64,000 nucleotides of DNA from Chaetorhynchus papuensis. Lineage: Eukaryota; Chordata; Aves; Passeriformes; Rhipiduridae. This document shows positions 36,514-48,999 of the stretch, one piece after another. The stretch is from the NCBI GenBank assembly GCA_013396525.1, contig VWYX01000081.1:911451-975450 (forward strand), in the 5' to 3' direction. Under the pieces are notes generated by a model, which ran no database searches, had not been told where the DNA came from, and saw only the letters and a program-made list of their open reading frames with translations. A program made the position numbers and the translations under genes. The first letter of the stretch is position 1. Each line of letters opens with the position of its first letter.

Positions 36514-36650
36514 AAAAAAAAAAAGCAGGGCAGTTTGTTGGTTGGGGATTTTTTTGTTGTTGTTATTGGTTGGTTTTTGTTTACTTGTTTTTGGGGTTTT
36601 CTTTGTTTGTTGGCTTGGTTTGTTTTTTTTCTTTTTGTATGGTGTGTGGG
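36514..36650. repeat. Poly-A stub followed by T/G-rich low-complexity tract
   Basis: Eleven A (36514-36524) precede about 110 bases made almost only of T and G, with TTTG, GTTG and GGTTTT words. It is strongly strand-asymmetric. UG-rich RNA is a preferred target of CELF and TDP-43-type proteins. Confidence 0.85.
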
Positions 36651-38039
36651 GAGGTCTTGAAAATGGGAAGCATAGTTTACCTGATTGTTTATTCCACAAC
36701 TGGAGGCTATGGACAACAGTTGTCCATTAGCAGGGGCCCTTCCACTGCAAATATCACTAAAATTTTCATATTCTCGATGTGAATGAGTCCTTGCTGTGGG
36801 GGAAGGGACTGGCACAGGAAAAACAAGGGCGTAAGCAGCCAAAACCTCTCTAAGTAGAATATTTGTTAGTTTTCTGAGAGGCACTAGTGGGTTTTTAAGC
36901 TCTTCCAAGCTTTGAACAAATTAAGACTGAGTGTAAAGTGTAGATATATTTATATTTGTTCCATCTCTTTTGGGTAAGTTGAGGATCTACAGGAAGACTC
37001 ATCAATTCAATGCATGTTCCATTAGAAACTTCTTGGGATTAGATCAGGTTAATGAAAGGAATAAATAGGGCTTTGACATGTTGTTTGGTTTTACAGGACT
37101 GTATTGTTTTATGATGTTTTATGAGAAGCACTTACACTACTCTTCAGGCGAGAGATTATTGCACCTTTTATAAAAAGTAAAAGAAAACCCACTTCTCTTT
37201 CTTTTTCTCTCTGTTGCTAAGTAGATGCTATGTTTGTTTGCAGTCGTCATTTCCCAGTAGAAATGCTGTGCTCTGGAGCACTGCCTAGAAATGGCTTCAG
37301 AGCACAGATTTCACAAGCAAAAGTTGTGGTGCAGTGGGAGGTTCCCAAATCTTGAACACCCAAAAAAATCTTGGAGTAAGTAAGTTGTCTTGGAGAGAAG
37401 ATGAATGAGCACAGTCCCAGATGAGTACACCCAAAGTCCACAAAAGCCCGCTCGGGCTCCGTTCTGAAATATTGGTCTTGTAATATTTTCTATTTCTTTA
37501 GAAGTCTAATATCTCAACAAACAACTGAAAACATTATTCTGACACCAAACCCCTGGCTGTGAAGAGAACATCTGAGGTGATGTCAGTGTTCAATTTGAAT
37601 AGGGTAAGCTCAAGCTCTGAAAGTTTCTAACACCTACATTCAGAGCTGGTCCTTTAGTCTTTCAGCATCCTGGTTAAAATGGGACAGTTGATCTTTTGAT
37701 TTGCTTTAAGGGTTTGGAGATTGTCATGACAAATCAACAGGGAGTACTTGTTAAGCTGCTTTGTCTCTGACTTCACACTATTCTGTTAGGGTTTTAATCT
37801 TTTCAGTAGGATTTTAAACAAAAACACAGTAAAAGTGTAAAACTGCATCCTAAGCTCCATCCTCTCTTGCTGCTTTACTCTCCAGCTCAGCTGCTACATC
37901 CCAGTTTTCATATAAAGTGACATTATTATTCTAGATAGTGTCATTTCCACTTTTAATATCCTCTCCCTTCCCCTATGATGACAATCCCTAAGCACTTGGT
38001 TTAACTTTCTAACCCTTCCAGCACTGTGGAGATGCACAG

Positions 38040-38160
38040 CAGTTACTAGCCCCTTGCAGATGGGACGCAGAGCTAAAGAAACAAAGGAGTGTGCTCAGAT
38101 CCACACACAGCTTGGGGGAGATGCAGAGACTTGAACAGGGTTCTCTTGTAACCTTGGCTT
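38040..38160 (-). mobile_element. MIR-like amniote SINE relic
   Basis: The order is CCCCTTGCAGATGGGACGCA, then a CAGATCCACACACAGCTTGG segment, then CAGAGACTTGAACAGGG. It follows the antisense layout of the core-SINE/MIR group (tacagatgagg ... ggtcacacagc ... gaacccagg). Identity is low, as expected for an insertion older than the bird-mammal split. Confidence 0.42.
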
Positions 38161-38289
38161 TGTAGGAGGCTCTAGGTTTTACTTGCAGAACGTCACTGGT
38201 TTTGTGATACAGACAAATGTCTGTTAGACCAGTGTGACCCGCTTATGCGTGTAACCTAATGAAGCTTTGAGTACAGACCTTTCCTCAGA

Positions 38290-38600
38290 GGCACAAGGCC
38301 AATGCACTCGCCTATGAAGTCTCTTCTCATTCACCTTTAATATTTTGGTGTTAATGGATCATGCTAAAAAGGATTAGCCATTTCAATTTACATTCTGCTG
38401 CTTTCTGCATTTAACATTCTAGCTGTAAGTGATGAATTATTGACTATTTAAATGTGACTACAAACAGTCTGAAAGAGAAGGTCTGCTTTACCATTTGTAA
38501 TGCTGAATTCATACTCCACAGGTGAAGGTGTTCCTTTCTCTCTTTAGTTACCCGTCGGTGGCCTGCCTTCCTGGCTTTCACCTGCTGTCCCAGTACCCCA
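38290..38600. promoter_or_regulatory. Candidate conserved non-coding element
   Basis: GTGTTAATGGATCATGC, GGATTAGCCATTTCAATTTA and GTGATGAATTATTGAC are followed by TTACCCGTCGGTGGCC. Unique sequence; the words fit homeodomain and bHLH sites. Confidence 0.28.
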
Positions 38601-39130
38601 GGCCGGTGTACTGTCTGGTGTTTAACAGCCCAAGAAGAGGCCCCAGGGTTAAATATTGTTAAGCATGTGAAATTTAACCTATATTATTGATATTGGGTTC
38701 AGACCAAAGTGTCTGCAAAGTGGCTTAAAAGGAAGAGTTCATTATAGAATAAAGCACTTTGGCAGAAGACCAAATCCACATGCCCTTAAAATTGCTCTTG
38801 ATTCCCCCCTTCATATTTAAATGTACATAGTTACAGAACCTGACACTGTTCAGAAACCAAGATCTGTCCTTTGAAAATAAGAGGTCTAGGAGCAAGATGG
38901 GGTATCATTACTTAAGACTTGGAGCACAGTGTCCTGAACAGCTGTAGCAGTGCAGTGAGGCTGAGGGATCAGTGTTTTCTGGGCCTGAAATAGTTTTATT
39001 GTGGCACAGAGCATACCTATGAAACAGTGAGTGCGGAGGCTTCGGGAAACAGTTTTTTACAGACTGCGGTGAGGTTTCAGATTTCCCCACTAGAAATGAA
39101 AGATTCTTCCTTACCTTGCTCCCTTCAAAT

Positions 39131-39166
39131 CTCCTGCATGTCAGCTGTCTCCTGCAAGTCAGCTGT
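39131..39166. repeat. Tandem repeat, 18-bp unit, 2 copies
   Basis: CTCCTGCATGTCAGCTGT and CTCCTGCAAGTCAGCTGT are adjacent and differ at one base. Each carries a CAGCTG E-box. Confidence 0.92.
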
Positions 39167-40094
39167 CCTTGGCCACCTCAGAGCTTAGAAGTGAATCATG
39201 CAGCTCCAAGGTGGAAACCAGATACTTGTTTCTACCCTTGTGTGTTGGACTTTTTGGGGGTGGGAAGGGAATCAAGAGACCCGGCACTGGTTTCTAGGTT
39301 ACTCCTTCCAGGGAAAAGTAGAACTTCCTGATAAACGCCCAGTTCTTACTTGTAGGTGATAATGGTGGAGGAACTTGGAAGTCTTCTCTTGTTGAGGGTG
39401 TTTATTGTGTCTAACATGTGATAGACAGTTTTTGTATCTTTGACATGGGTAGTAGGTCTGTGGCAAATCTCTTCAGCTGGAGATGGGCAGAGAAGAGGGA
39501 CAACCTTTCAAGAAATCAGACTGAGAGATTTAGAGTTTAGCGAAAGCTCTAAACTTTTTCTATCAAAACACTTTAATTTTTTTTCCCTTTCTCAGTTCTA
39601 CTTCCATGATTGCTCTGTAGGCTCTGCACCATGAAGGACTGTCCATATCTGGAAAGCAGCCCCCAAGGGGAAACCAATGAAACTCCAACTCACATGTGAA
39701 AACAGAAATGCTTCTCTAAACTAGGCTGTAGAAACCCCCAGATAAAAGTGAAAGGCAGGCATGTGTTGGTGGTGTAGGCAAGATTTTACCCTTGAATGTA
39801 TCTAGCCACTTGAAAATAAAACAACTTTCCCAGAGCAGTTAGTCAGAAGAGTATGAAATGTGTAGGTATTTGGTGAACTCTGAACAAACTCAGCCTTGTC
39901 TGATCTCTTCTTCACACATGTGCATGAGAAATACAAACTCCTGGTTAGAGGAGAAGGTGGCATCAACACAAGCAGACCCCATCAGATGGCTGAGTATGAC
40001 CTAGAAGTTGGCACCGAGCATGGAACTTCTGGCTCCTCTTCCTGTCATAATTATGATCCGAGGCTTCCATCAGCTGTGGGAAGTTTTTCTTTTC

Positions 40095-40112
40095 TTTTTT
40101 TTTTTTTTTTTT
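40095..40112. repeat. T18 homopolymer
   Basis: Eighteen T preceded by a TTTTTCTTTTC stretch; followed by AAATTAAAAGG, so it is not a clear acceptor. Confidence 0.88.
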
Positions 40113-41680
40113 AAATTAAAAGGCACTACTTTAGTGCTAAGTATTACTGATTTGGTACAATATTGGGTATCCTTTTTCCTCCATGAATTTCTGTGCCTGG
40201 AGTGTCTTGCATATAAATGCACAGACATGCAATATTACATGGTACTGTCAATAATATTTATGCAGATTTGTTCTGGGCCTTCTGTATAGGAGAACAATAC
40301 ATGTAGAGCTTCTCTCATGTGCTTAAAATCCTAATACAGGAAGTTAGAAAAGTGTTGACAGAGTTTTGAAACAACTCTCTTCCATCTCTGGCAAGGTTTG
40401 TTTTAAGTTAAAGGAATCATCTCCAATGAAGTCTAATAATCTTTCTTGAAACTCACTGCAATCAGGTGGTCTATATGCAACAAAATACAGGGGAGTATTT
40501 GAGAAAATGCACTTTTATGTTCAGGTTTCATTAACACTTTAACCTATCATTTTGAAGTAGTGATGGACCACCTGAAATCAGTGGACCTGTCGTACTAGTT
40601 ACTAAACAAAATGAATTCTAAAATATTGGTAAATGGAAGAGACAGAGAAGAACAAGTCAGAGACATTGCTCGAGGTGTAAAGCGCTTGTGATGTGAGATG
40701 TGAGTGCTTATTGAAACAGATAAATAGCAGAAACTGCTCCTATGGCTGCATGTCTGTGTTTAGTCCCAACTGTAACAAGCAGCAGTTAAAAATGAAGGTG
40801 ACAATTATCTACATGAATGCACTTTTTTCCAAGAAGAGGAATTGGATCTTCTGGAGGAGGGACATTATTAATTTCAAGAGACATGCTGAAAGAAATGACT
40901 CAGTTGTGCAAATTTCCCTTTATTTTCTTGGTTTTGGGTTGTTTTTTTTTTTTAATGTGTGTTCTTTTGGTAATTGAGGTCTTATTTAAAGAATTTTTAC
41001 AGCTGTGAGAAAGGAGAAATGACAGACCTTCAAATCGTTTTGGGCCTTTCAGACTATGAAGCGTGATTTCTTAGCATATGGCTAGAGGAAGAGGGTCGGA
41101 ATGTGCTCTGGAAAATAATTTTCCACAAGCAATTGCCAACTCTGCAAAAGAATTTCCTGAACAGAGACTGAAAAGACGCTTCTGATTCCACTCAGGGTGT
41201 TCTCTTTAATGGAAATGTCTAACTTGCTGCAGTAAACCTTGAAGTCCCCATGAAAAATTCATGGAGGAGAGAAAAAAAGCTGAAGGACTTGCGTAGTGCT
41301 GCAGGAAGAGGCTGGCACTGAGGCTAGGTGACATGAGAAGTCCTGCGGCTCTGCCAGGTGGTGCCCTGGAAATAGCGAGGAGTCCAACTCCCGTCATGCT
41401 CGTGAGCACTGCTGAGCTGGGAGAGAAGTGCTGCAGATGAACCCAACACACCACCTCGTAATTTGACTGCCTTCCGTCTCTTTTAGCCTTGCTTTGTGTC
41501 TTGGGGAAATCCAGCCACGAGTAGGACTCTGGCATTGGAGGTGAATAGCTTCTTCTCCCTTGGGAAGGAATATGAACCAAAGTAGTTCCGAGCCTCCAAA
41601 CACACACAGTCCTTGTGCCTGGGAAAGAAAAATGTCCTGCTCCTCTTCTGGGTAAAATCTCTGTTCTGGATTCAGTTCAG

Positions 41681-41731
41681 TTCATTCAGTGTGAACTTAG
41701 TGTGAATTGAATTCCATTCATTCAGTGTGAA
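41681..41731. repeat. Short direct repeats, TTCATTCAGTGTGAA
   Basis: The 15-mer occurs exactly at 41681-41695 and 41717-41731, with related TTCAGTTCAG and TAGTGTGAATTGAATTC words around it. It looks like slippage-born cryptic simplicity. Confidence 0.85.
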
Positions 41732-42434
41732 TCCGATTCAGACAATTTCAGTCTTGGTGTAAGTGAATGGAGGAGAGACCTGTCTGGTGTGGAATACGAC
41801 TGGTAGTCGTTGAATTTGGCTGTTCTTGTCCTCATGAGGAGTGACTATAACTTGTTCTTTTCCTGAGAGATGGAGACTTGAAAGCAAACTAATGATGCTT
41901 CAAGGCCCACTGGGTAATGGCAGGTAAATGGCAACAAGGCAGTAAAATTGCTGGAGTAGCAATTTGAGCAGTATGTGATAAAGAATTTGCTTACAAAATT
42001 AAACCTAAACAAAATAAACATAATTGTCAGAGGAGCTGTGGAGTGAGATTTGAAAATAAGCTTAAAATAAGTAAAATATTTGCATTCCATCTTCATTTAT
42101 AGGCAGTTGTGGGGGTTGTGTAGGGCTTGTTTGGCAACAACATGTTTGGTGTGGACAATGACATCCAGAAGCAGAAGGAGAAAAGTTTCCTCTGTGGTGT
42201 TATGGCACATAAGAAGTTAAGAATACCCCAGAGGTCCAGTGATTGACATCATCAAATGCACTTACTGTTCCGAGGCTCTTGTCTGTCTCAGGCCTGTTTG
42301 GCATCAGAGGCAAAGGTCAGAGAGAAATTAATCTGCTGTAAATGAAACTAAATGGATTTCAGGGTGCTGTTTGTGACAAGAGTAAGTGGTGGAAGACTTC
42401 AGCATGCGAAAGGCTGCAATTTAGACCTTGCTGG

Positions 42435-42485
42435 TGAACTGGGTCATTCATCTTTCCCATGTAAAATGGGGTGAACCTAATCTTT
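42435..42485 (+). mobile_element. Possible MIR-like relic
   Basis: GGTCATTCATCTTTCCCATG followed by TAAAATGGGGTGAACC resembles the sense MIR 'catttccccatctgtaaaatggggat' segment. Only about 45 bp are recognisable. Confidence 0.3.
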
Positions 42486-45400
42486 CCAACAAAATAAGGA
42501 TAACAAGCAAGACGGGTGTTTTTAGCAGTTTAACCCCAGGGCAGCTACCATCTAAATAACTAACCATTAATGTGCCTCTCCTGCCCCCTATCAAAAGGAA
42601 TAAAAAGAATAATGCTCATATGAAAGTAGAAAATAGTTAGTTGTAGTCATTCTAGATACCTCAGATCTAATTGAACCCCTAGTAATACGTTCTTTGTTCT
42701 CTAAAATTACTGATGCTTGAGTGGCGATTATATCTGACGGGTACTCTGGACCAGTTCTGGGTGACAAAAAATTCTGATCTTGCTCCCAGATGGGTGATTT
42801 TGGGTGAGGAAATGTTTCTGCCATAGCATTATGGGACTTGGTGCAGGGATCCCTCAACTCTTTGGCCATTGACTGAGGTCATTCCCTGCTTGATTCAATC
42901 CTCCTGGAGTTCTGAGTGCTTCTTATTCACTCTCCCCATCTTCAGTATTTTATTTAGTCCCCTGAAAAGCAATCAAGACACATTGATTTAAGAAAAAGCT
43001 TTGTGTTCAACCTATCTGAATGTGGTCCCAAGTACGCATGTGCCTCTTAACATGAAGGAAGTACTGATTTTGGTTGAGATTTCTAGGTATAAGAAGGTAT
43101 AAATAATCTCCTCTTGAAATGAAGTGAAATAAATGGGTGTACTTGTAGGGGAGCTAGCTTTCTATTGAGAAATGTATAATGATCCCAGCTTCTGAGGCGT
43201 CTGAGCCAAAATGTGTTTGTATATAAATGAATGCATATCTCAGTGCTTAGGTCCTCGAGTGATGGATGCTTTGGGAGAAGATAAAGTAGCCAGAGAGGTA
43301 TGAATAAATGTCTCACCAGTGCCTATCAATAGGCAGTGACTGCTGCTGACATGCTGTGTCTCAGTGGGCAAACTGTAAGGGCTTTAAGTAAAAACAATTA
43401 TTGAATGTATGATGTCTAAGTCTGTTAGTTGTATACTATTATTGACTGACGTTAGATTAAAAAGCATGTCCTTATTACTCCCTCCTGTCATTAACTTGCC
43501 AGAAAAGGTCAGTCAAGAAGTATATTATTACTAAATTGTGGACTCACACATTTGTAGCTGCAACAGGAATAAAGCCATGGAGGACTAGAGCCAAACTTTG
43601 CTCAGACCCAGAGCCTAGTTTTGTTCTCACTCCCCACACTCCATAACAAGGCCAACTGCTCCCCATCCAGATAATCTGTCGCTTTGCCTATATTCTGTGC
43701 TGAAAACAAGTGGATTTGTCTTACTGTAGCTTTCCCCCAAATGCCTCAGGGTACCTCTGCACTGTGTAAGGAGCCTGGATCTAAGCCTGCATTCGAGTTC
43801 CAACCTGCTGGCCATCAATGCAAGGCATGTGCAATCCCACAGTGTGCTTGATCTGAGGGACAGAGGGAAAAGAGAGGGAATAAAGGCTTTGTGCTCAAAG
43901 TGTATATTTATCTGTGTCATGGAGGGACCAGTCTGCTGTGTTCAGCCTCTCTTTCTGTTATTTAATGTTTCCTGCAGCCATGGTGGTTGATCCACACCAA
44001 ATAGTGGAGAAGATGCTGCCAAATCCTCCCTGAAAGAGCCCGACATCTGCTGCTGGAAAGCAGATGGGATCTGTAAGCAACCTGTCCTAAATCAACTCTC
44101 TGTCAGTAGACATCAGGAATCAAAGCCTCAAGCCAGAACACGGAAGGGTGGAGAGTGGGCAGAAAAGGAATTGACCATCAGCCTTTTTTCTGACCTAGGC
44201 ATTGCAAAGGCAAATGCATAGTTTTGGTGGCAGAGCATCCTTGCATCTCCTCTGATTTCAGCAGTAGTTAGTCTGAAATGCCTGAACTTAAGTGCATGAA
44301 CTCCTTTCTCAGAAATAGTATGGAGCTAAATAGAATACCACCTTGCAGTGACTTCAGTATTTTGGAAGTCTTTATTCGTGTTTAGTGTCATTGACATAAA
44401 ATTGCAAGATTGGGGGTGGCACTTATTCCTTTTCCAGAGATTTCTTAGAATGGTCCTTCAACTGCTCAAAACTTGACACTAACACTTCAGAACAAATCAA
44501 GTTCAGTGGTGAAAATGGAAATTATTCTTTGTCCACAATGTGGACTTATAGATGCGGCAGTAGGTTACGGACACAGACAGAGAAACAACTTGCACAAAAA
44601 TGAAACTTTGTTTTGAGATTTTTTGGTCCCTTTCCCTCCATCCTTGGACAGAAAGATCCATCACAGTCTTTTGATTCAGAACAAAACTCTTACAAACATC
44701 AAATTTGTGACTTTTCTTTCAGGAAAAATGCCAATGTTTTGGCCTTGCACCTTCTTCCCTCTCTTTCCCTATTCCCAAGTAACCTCCTTGAAATCATCTG
44801 GGTTTGTGTATGTTTTTATTCTTGGACTCTTGCATGCCTAAGGGAACTGAGTCACAAATGGCTTGTGTTCACAAAATTGGTGGAATAAAGCCCAAGCTTT
44901 AAAGATGCAGCTTGGCAGCTTTTAAAAGGGCATAAGTAAAGGCATTAAACATTGGGTGAAGTTTCCAGAGTGATTTGAGAAAGCGATTCCTAAGTGAGTT
45001 TAGAGAATTTAAAGAAGATTCTGACATTCATTTTTTGTCTCATAAAGATTCAGAATGATGAGCCATTACACATACATTTAAACATCTTTAAGTGTGCTTC
45101 AGAATATATGTTATTCTGTTCCTGCAAGAATGGGGAGGGTGTGTGTGTGATTCCAGAACAGGCTCATCTTTAAAGTAAAACTCGGGAATGTCATGTGGCA
45201 GAAGTAAGAGGGAGTTAGGAAAAGAGTTTGACATTGTAGTGGGAGGGAAGGAAGGAGCTGTTTGCTCTTTGTGGAGGAGTTCAAAGGTTCAAGAACTGTT
45301 TAGGCATTTGGAAGTACTGTTCCTGTTCCACAGACCAAAATCAGGGAGATGTGGTTAATCTGTTGGCTGAGAGCTGGTCGTGCATACTGAAAGTGAGCTG

Positions 45401-46714
45401 GATGACAGTTTTTACAGAGGAACCCATTTCTGTTTTTAACATGTAAAACCAATGCAAGAGGGACAAGGTGTGCAGACATTAATGTTTGCCACAGGATCAT
45501 TCTGACTCCTTTACATCCATCCTACACTCTGCACTTCTCTCCAACATATCTGTATCTCTTTAGGTCTCAATTTTTCTCTTCCTGGCAACTTCGGAAAAAG
45601 TTAAGTTTTTGAAGCTAATCTTAAGGATTTTTATCTCTTTTAAATATCCTATCTCTAGTCTGCTGTGTTTTAGAAGTGTCACACCAAATCCTGAAGCGAA
45701 GAGTGAGAACACCAAGCTCTGCATAATGCAGGTGCCCAGGAGAGCAGTAGGCAGGCTGGTTGCTATAACAGCTTGTAGCTGTAGAACATCTTCCATTTCA
45801 GAACAGATCCCAAATCTCTTTATGGACTCAGTTGAGAGAAGGTAAAACGCACTATGGACAAGTTGGGAAAAGCTGAAAGAGGCAAAATACTGGGTTTAAC
45901 TTGGTATCTAGGATAAACAGTCCTGACCTACTAAGTACTCTGTATGCATAGATGAGAAAGGTTGTCAGAGTTCTGCTTTTTTTGCAGACATTCTTCCAAC
46001 ATCTGTGAAATAGGGATAGCAATTTCTCTCTTTTCAGTGGCACTGGTGCAGAAGAGGGATCATGCAACATGGCTAGAAAACCTGACGTCTTAGGAAGTTT
46101 AATACGCTGCACTCATCAGCTGTTGTGTTTCGGCAGAGCATCCAGTTTCATTAGGTGAAGGCTGAGATGAGACCTGACACCCTGGACTATGTCTGTGCAG
46201 CCTGTTTTGCTTTTAGAAATGGTAGACATGGGGAGGTTTTCCCCTGTGGCTTTCATAGCCATGATTGAAGTGATCTGGTTTGAGAAACATGGATGGGAAA
46301 CGTTGTTGGAGTGGTCAGCCATAAACCCACTCTGAATTGTGTGGTGAGTCTATGACACCCTTAAGATCTCTCCAGACCCCAGAGGTACTTGCTCTATATT
46401 CTTATCAGAAAATAATTTCCCTTGCAGCAGAAACTGCTTTGCATATCAAGACCAATCTTTCCTGGGAACTTTATCAGTTATCTTAAGGAAAAAAATAATG
46501 GCTAATATCAAGACTGCTGTTGAGGTAATCCTGGGACAGCTTTAACTTTGCAGAAATGTAGCATAAGGCTTCTTTATTGAAAAAGGAGGAGTAGTTATAT
46601 TCTAAATCTTCTTCAACTTCCACCCTAATATTTAATAGGATTCAGACTGAGGCAATTTATATTGCACTATGATTCCAAAATGTAGATTCCTTTTCTTTCT
46701 GGAGGTTTCTAGGA

Positions 46715-47010
46715 AAGAATTGGGCAAAAAATGTTAAGTGCATTATGCATGCCATGCATTTTGGTAGCTAGCTGGATGAGCTGACCTCGCAGGCTCCATT
46801 TCATAGTAATTGGTGTAAATTGACAGTTCTGTGATTCACCTGAAACTGCTAGGTAGCCAAGAGTGCTGCTTTCAGTTTTCAGAGTTGAACAGAAAATATG
46901 GTTTTACATGACTAATATGCTTATCTAGATGTGTTACCTTTTGCAACAAAACTTACGAATGCATGGATTGATTTTTATTAAATATCAAAATGGTTTCCTG
47001 TGTATATGTT
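46715..47010. promoter_or_regulatory. Candidate conserved non-coding element
   Basis: TGCATTATGCATGCCATGCA, CATAGTAATTGGTGTAAATT and AACTTACGAATGCATGG occur in unique sequence with no repeat match. Motif texture is that of an enhancer; nothing more can be said by eye. Confidence 0.28.
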
Positions 47011-47369
47011 TATTTTATCAAAATAATGGAGTACTTTGCCCAAGTTTCCAGTAAAAATAATCTTTCCTTTCTTCCCCCCACCTTTATTTCAATGACAAAT
47101 GTCTAAGTTCCTCATTTCCCACCATCTATAAAGATTTCTAGGGGCTTTTTTCTTCTTCTTTTTTTTCTCTCCTTTTTTTTTCTTGCATTTTCAGTAGTAG
47201 GTGTTCCCTTTCAATGTAAGTTGAAATGTATGATCTTTGGAAAAAAGGACGCCAGTCCTGTTTTAGAATCGGGTGGTCTCTGAGATGCCTGGTAAATCCC
47301 TGCACTGCCGAGGAGGATTTAGGTTGACAGGATGCAGCCTGGAACACGGGACTGGGGGGAAATCCTGGC

Positions 47370-47740
47370 TCATCAGGATCCGTTCCCTACTACTGCAGAC
47401 AACCACATCACATAATCCCTTTCATAAGTTTATCGAGCCTCATCTTTAAACTAATTAGGTCGTTTGCTCTCACTATCCTTGTTGGAAAGCAGTTCCAGAG
47501 CATCGCTCCTCTGATGGTTAGAAACCTTTTTCTAATTCCCAAATCAAATTTATTCATGGTCAATTTATACTTATTTGTCCTTGTGCAACATTGTCCTTTA
47601 TTTTAAATGCTTCTTTTCTCCTTGATATTTACTGTGGGGATGTAGCTAGCAATCCTATCCATGTGGAGGATTTTTTCCATTTTTCCAGCCAGACAGAGCA
47701 AGCTCTTATTTCTTGCATAATACAGGAATTTGGTAACATC
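47370..47740 (-). mobile_element. Older CR1-type LINE fragment
   Basis: The order CTACTGCAGACAACCACATC, CACATAATCCCTTTCATAAG, CTCCTCTGATGGTTAGAAAC, TATTTGTCCTTGTGCAACAT is the antisense of an old CR1 lineage familiar from turtles, crocodilians and birds. Divergence is high and similarity fades after about 47670. The block lies antisense to CELF4. Confidence 0.75.
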
Positions 47741-48555
47741 TCTTTGGCTCCAGGTTTTGTATTCCACCTCTTGGAATATAGGCGTGGGGAATGGTATCCC
47801 CCTCTTCATGCTGAGCCTTCCCAACAGTCTTGTTAATGACAATGGTACCCTTTTGCCTGATTTTTGAGCATCCTTCTTGACACGTGCTTTGTTTTTTACT
47901 ACTGGAAACAGCACTAGAGCAACACACTGAGATTAAGACACTGTCCTTTCCTTTTCACACCTGAAGAAAGGGACATAATCATACCTCAAGCAGTTTGGAA
48001 CAGGGACACTCTGGATGTGCATTTCAAAGTGCCACAACCTGCCACATGAGGCTCACTTGGTGACCACCACCTTTCCAAGAGGTCTCCAAATTTGCGAAGA
48101 CCTACACATGAATCTTGAATGCTGACCAAAACCAGGGCAAAGAGCAGCTGCGAGCGGCTCTGTCTTTGCCCTTCCATTCACAAAGTGATACACAGTACAA
48201 AACCATGTGTAAGGGGAAAGACTGGTGTTGTGTAGTCCTTCCTGGTGTGGGACGTGAGCTGCAAGTAAAGCCTTCACAAGTGGAGTTCTTCTGGGGACAC
48301 AAAGTTCCATGAGTTTGCAGGAATCATAGCCAAAGGGGCAGTGATATGGCTGCAGGGCATCCGCTCAAAAACTGTGAAAGTCTTAGACATGGAAATGCAG
48401 AGCGGATGAAAAGACTTTGTGGATACCTGGCTGTACTCCACGGAGGGCAAAGACAAGAGGTAGAGTAACACAGCCATTAGCTAGTCCAGCGTGTCAGCAG
48501 GTTGTCACTGAGGAGAGTTTTTCAGCAGTTGGACAGACCTGACCATGAGTCATCA

Positions 48556-48582
48556 AACGTCGCGTTAACACACCGCGACGTT
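48556..48582. repeat. Perfect CpG-rich inverted repeat (9-9-9)
   Basis: Left arm AACGTCGCG (48556-48564) and right arm CGCGACGTT (48574-48582) are exact reverse complements around the 9-base spacer TTAACACAC. Each arm carries three CpG dinucleotides. That is striking in an intron where CpG is otherwise scarce. It may be a dyad binding site or an RNA hairpin; see the adjoining E-box. Confidence 0.9.
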
Positions 48583-48584
48583 AA

Positions 48585-48593
48585 GTCACGTGA
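48585..48593. promoter_or_regulatory. GTCACGTGA E-box
   Basis: A palindromic TCACGTGA (48586-48593) with the CACGTG core follows the inverted repeat by three bases. GTCACGTGA is the preferred site of USF and MiT/TFE-type bHLH-zip factors (CLEAR/M-box type). Binding here is inference. Confidence 0.5.
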
Positions 48594-48900
48594 GCTGTTG
48601 ATGCTAAAAAGTTTATCTGTTTAGCTCTTAAGCTTATTAAGGCAACTTCAAGCTGCAGCATGCATCTACAAAACATGTCCTCATCATCTTTGGGCATGGA
48701 ATTCTTACAGCATGAGTCCCGGCGAGAAGCAATACTGAAATCTTTTTGTAGAGAGACGAGAGGGGAAAAAAGTACTGAACGATTAGAGTCTGAGTGGTGT
48801 CAGGAAGGGTTGTATGCATGTCAGGGGTTGGGAGGAAGATATGGGCCTCTCAGAGACTTCCAGCACCTGGGCTACCTAATAATAGCTGGATAAAAACTTT

Positions 48901-48940
48901 CTGGTTTTGCCTCTTTCGTCCCTTTCCCAAGGTAAGAATT
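48901..48940 (+). promoter_or_regulatory. Candidate recursive splice site
   Basis: A pyrimidine-rich tract (48901-48928) ends in CCCAAG and is joined without any gap to GTAAGA (48932-48937). A 3' splice site fused to a 5' splice site is the layout of a recursive (ratchet) splice point in long neuronal-gene introns. The acceptor uses AAG, which is less favoured than CAG. Function is inferred only. Confidence 0.35.
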
Positions 48941-48999
48941 CCTGCTGCCTTAGCTATAACATAACATTCTGCATATCCTGATAAACCTAATCTGTCGCA

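Larger units (their letters stand above)
39170..46700. other. Intronic block, mostly featureless
   Basis: Ordinary intronic DNA. 43380-43530 (AAAACAATTATTGAATG, TGACTGACGTTAG) is weakly enhancer-like. Open frames of up to 133 codons (41206-41607, minus) show no family resemblance. Confidence 0.5.

Noticed and set aside
44044..44066. Perfect 8-bp stem with 7-base loop (CATCTGCT / AGCAGATG)
   Set aside because: Too short for a microRNA precursor and the flanks do not pair.
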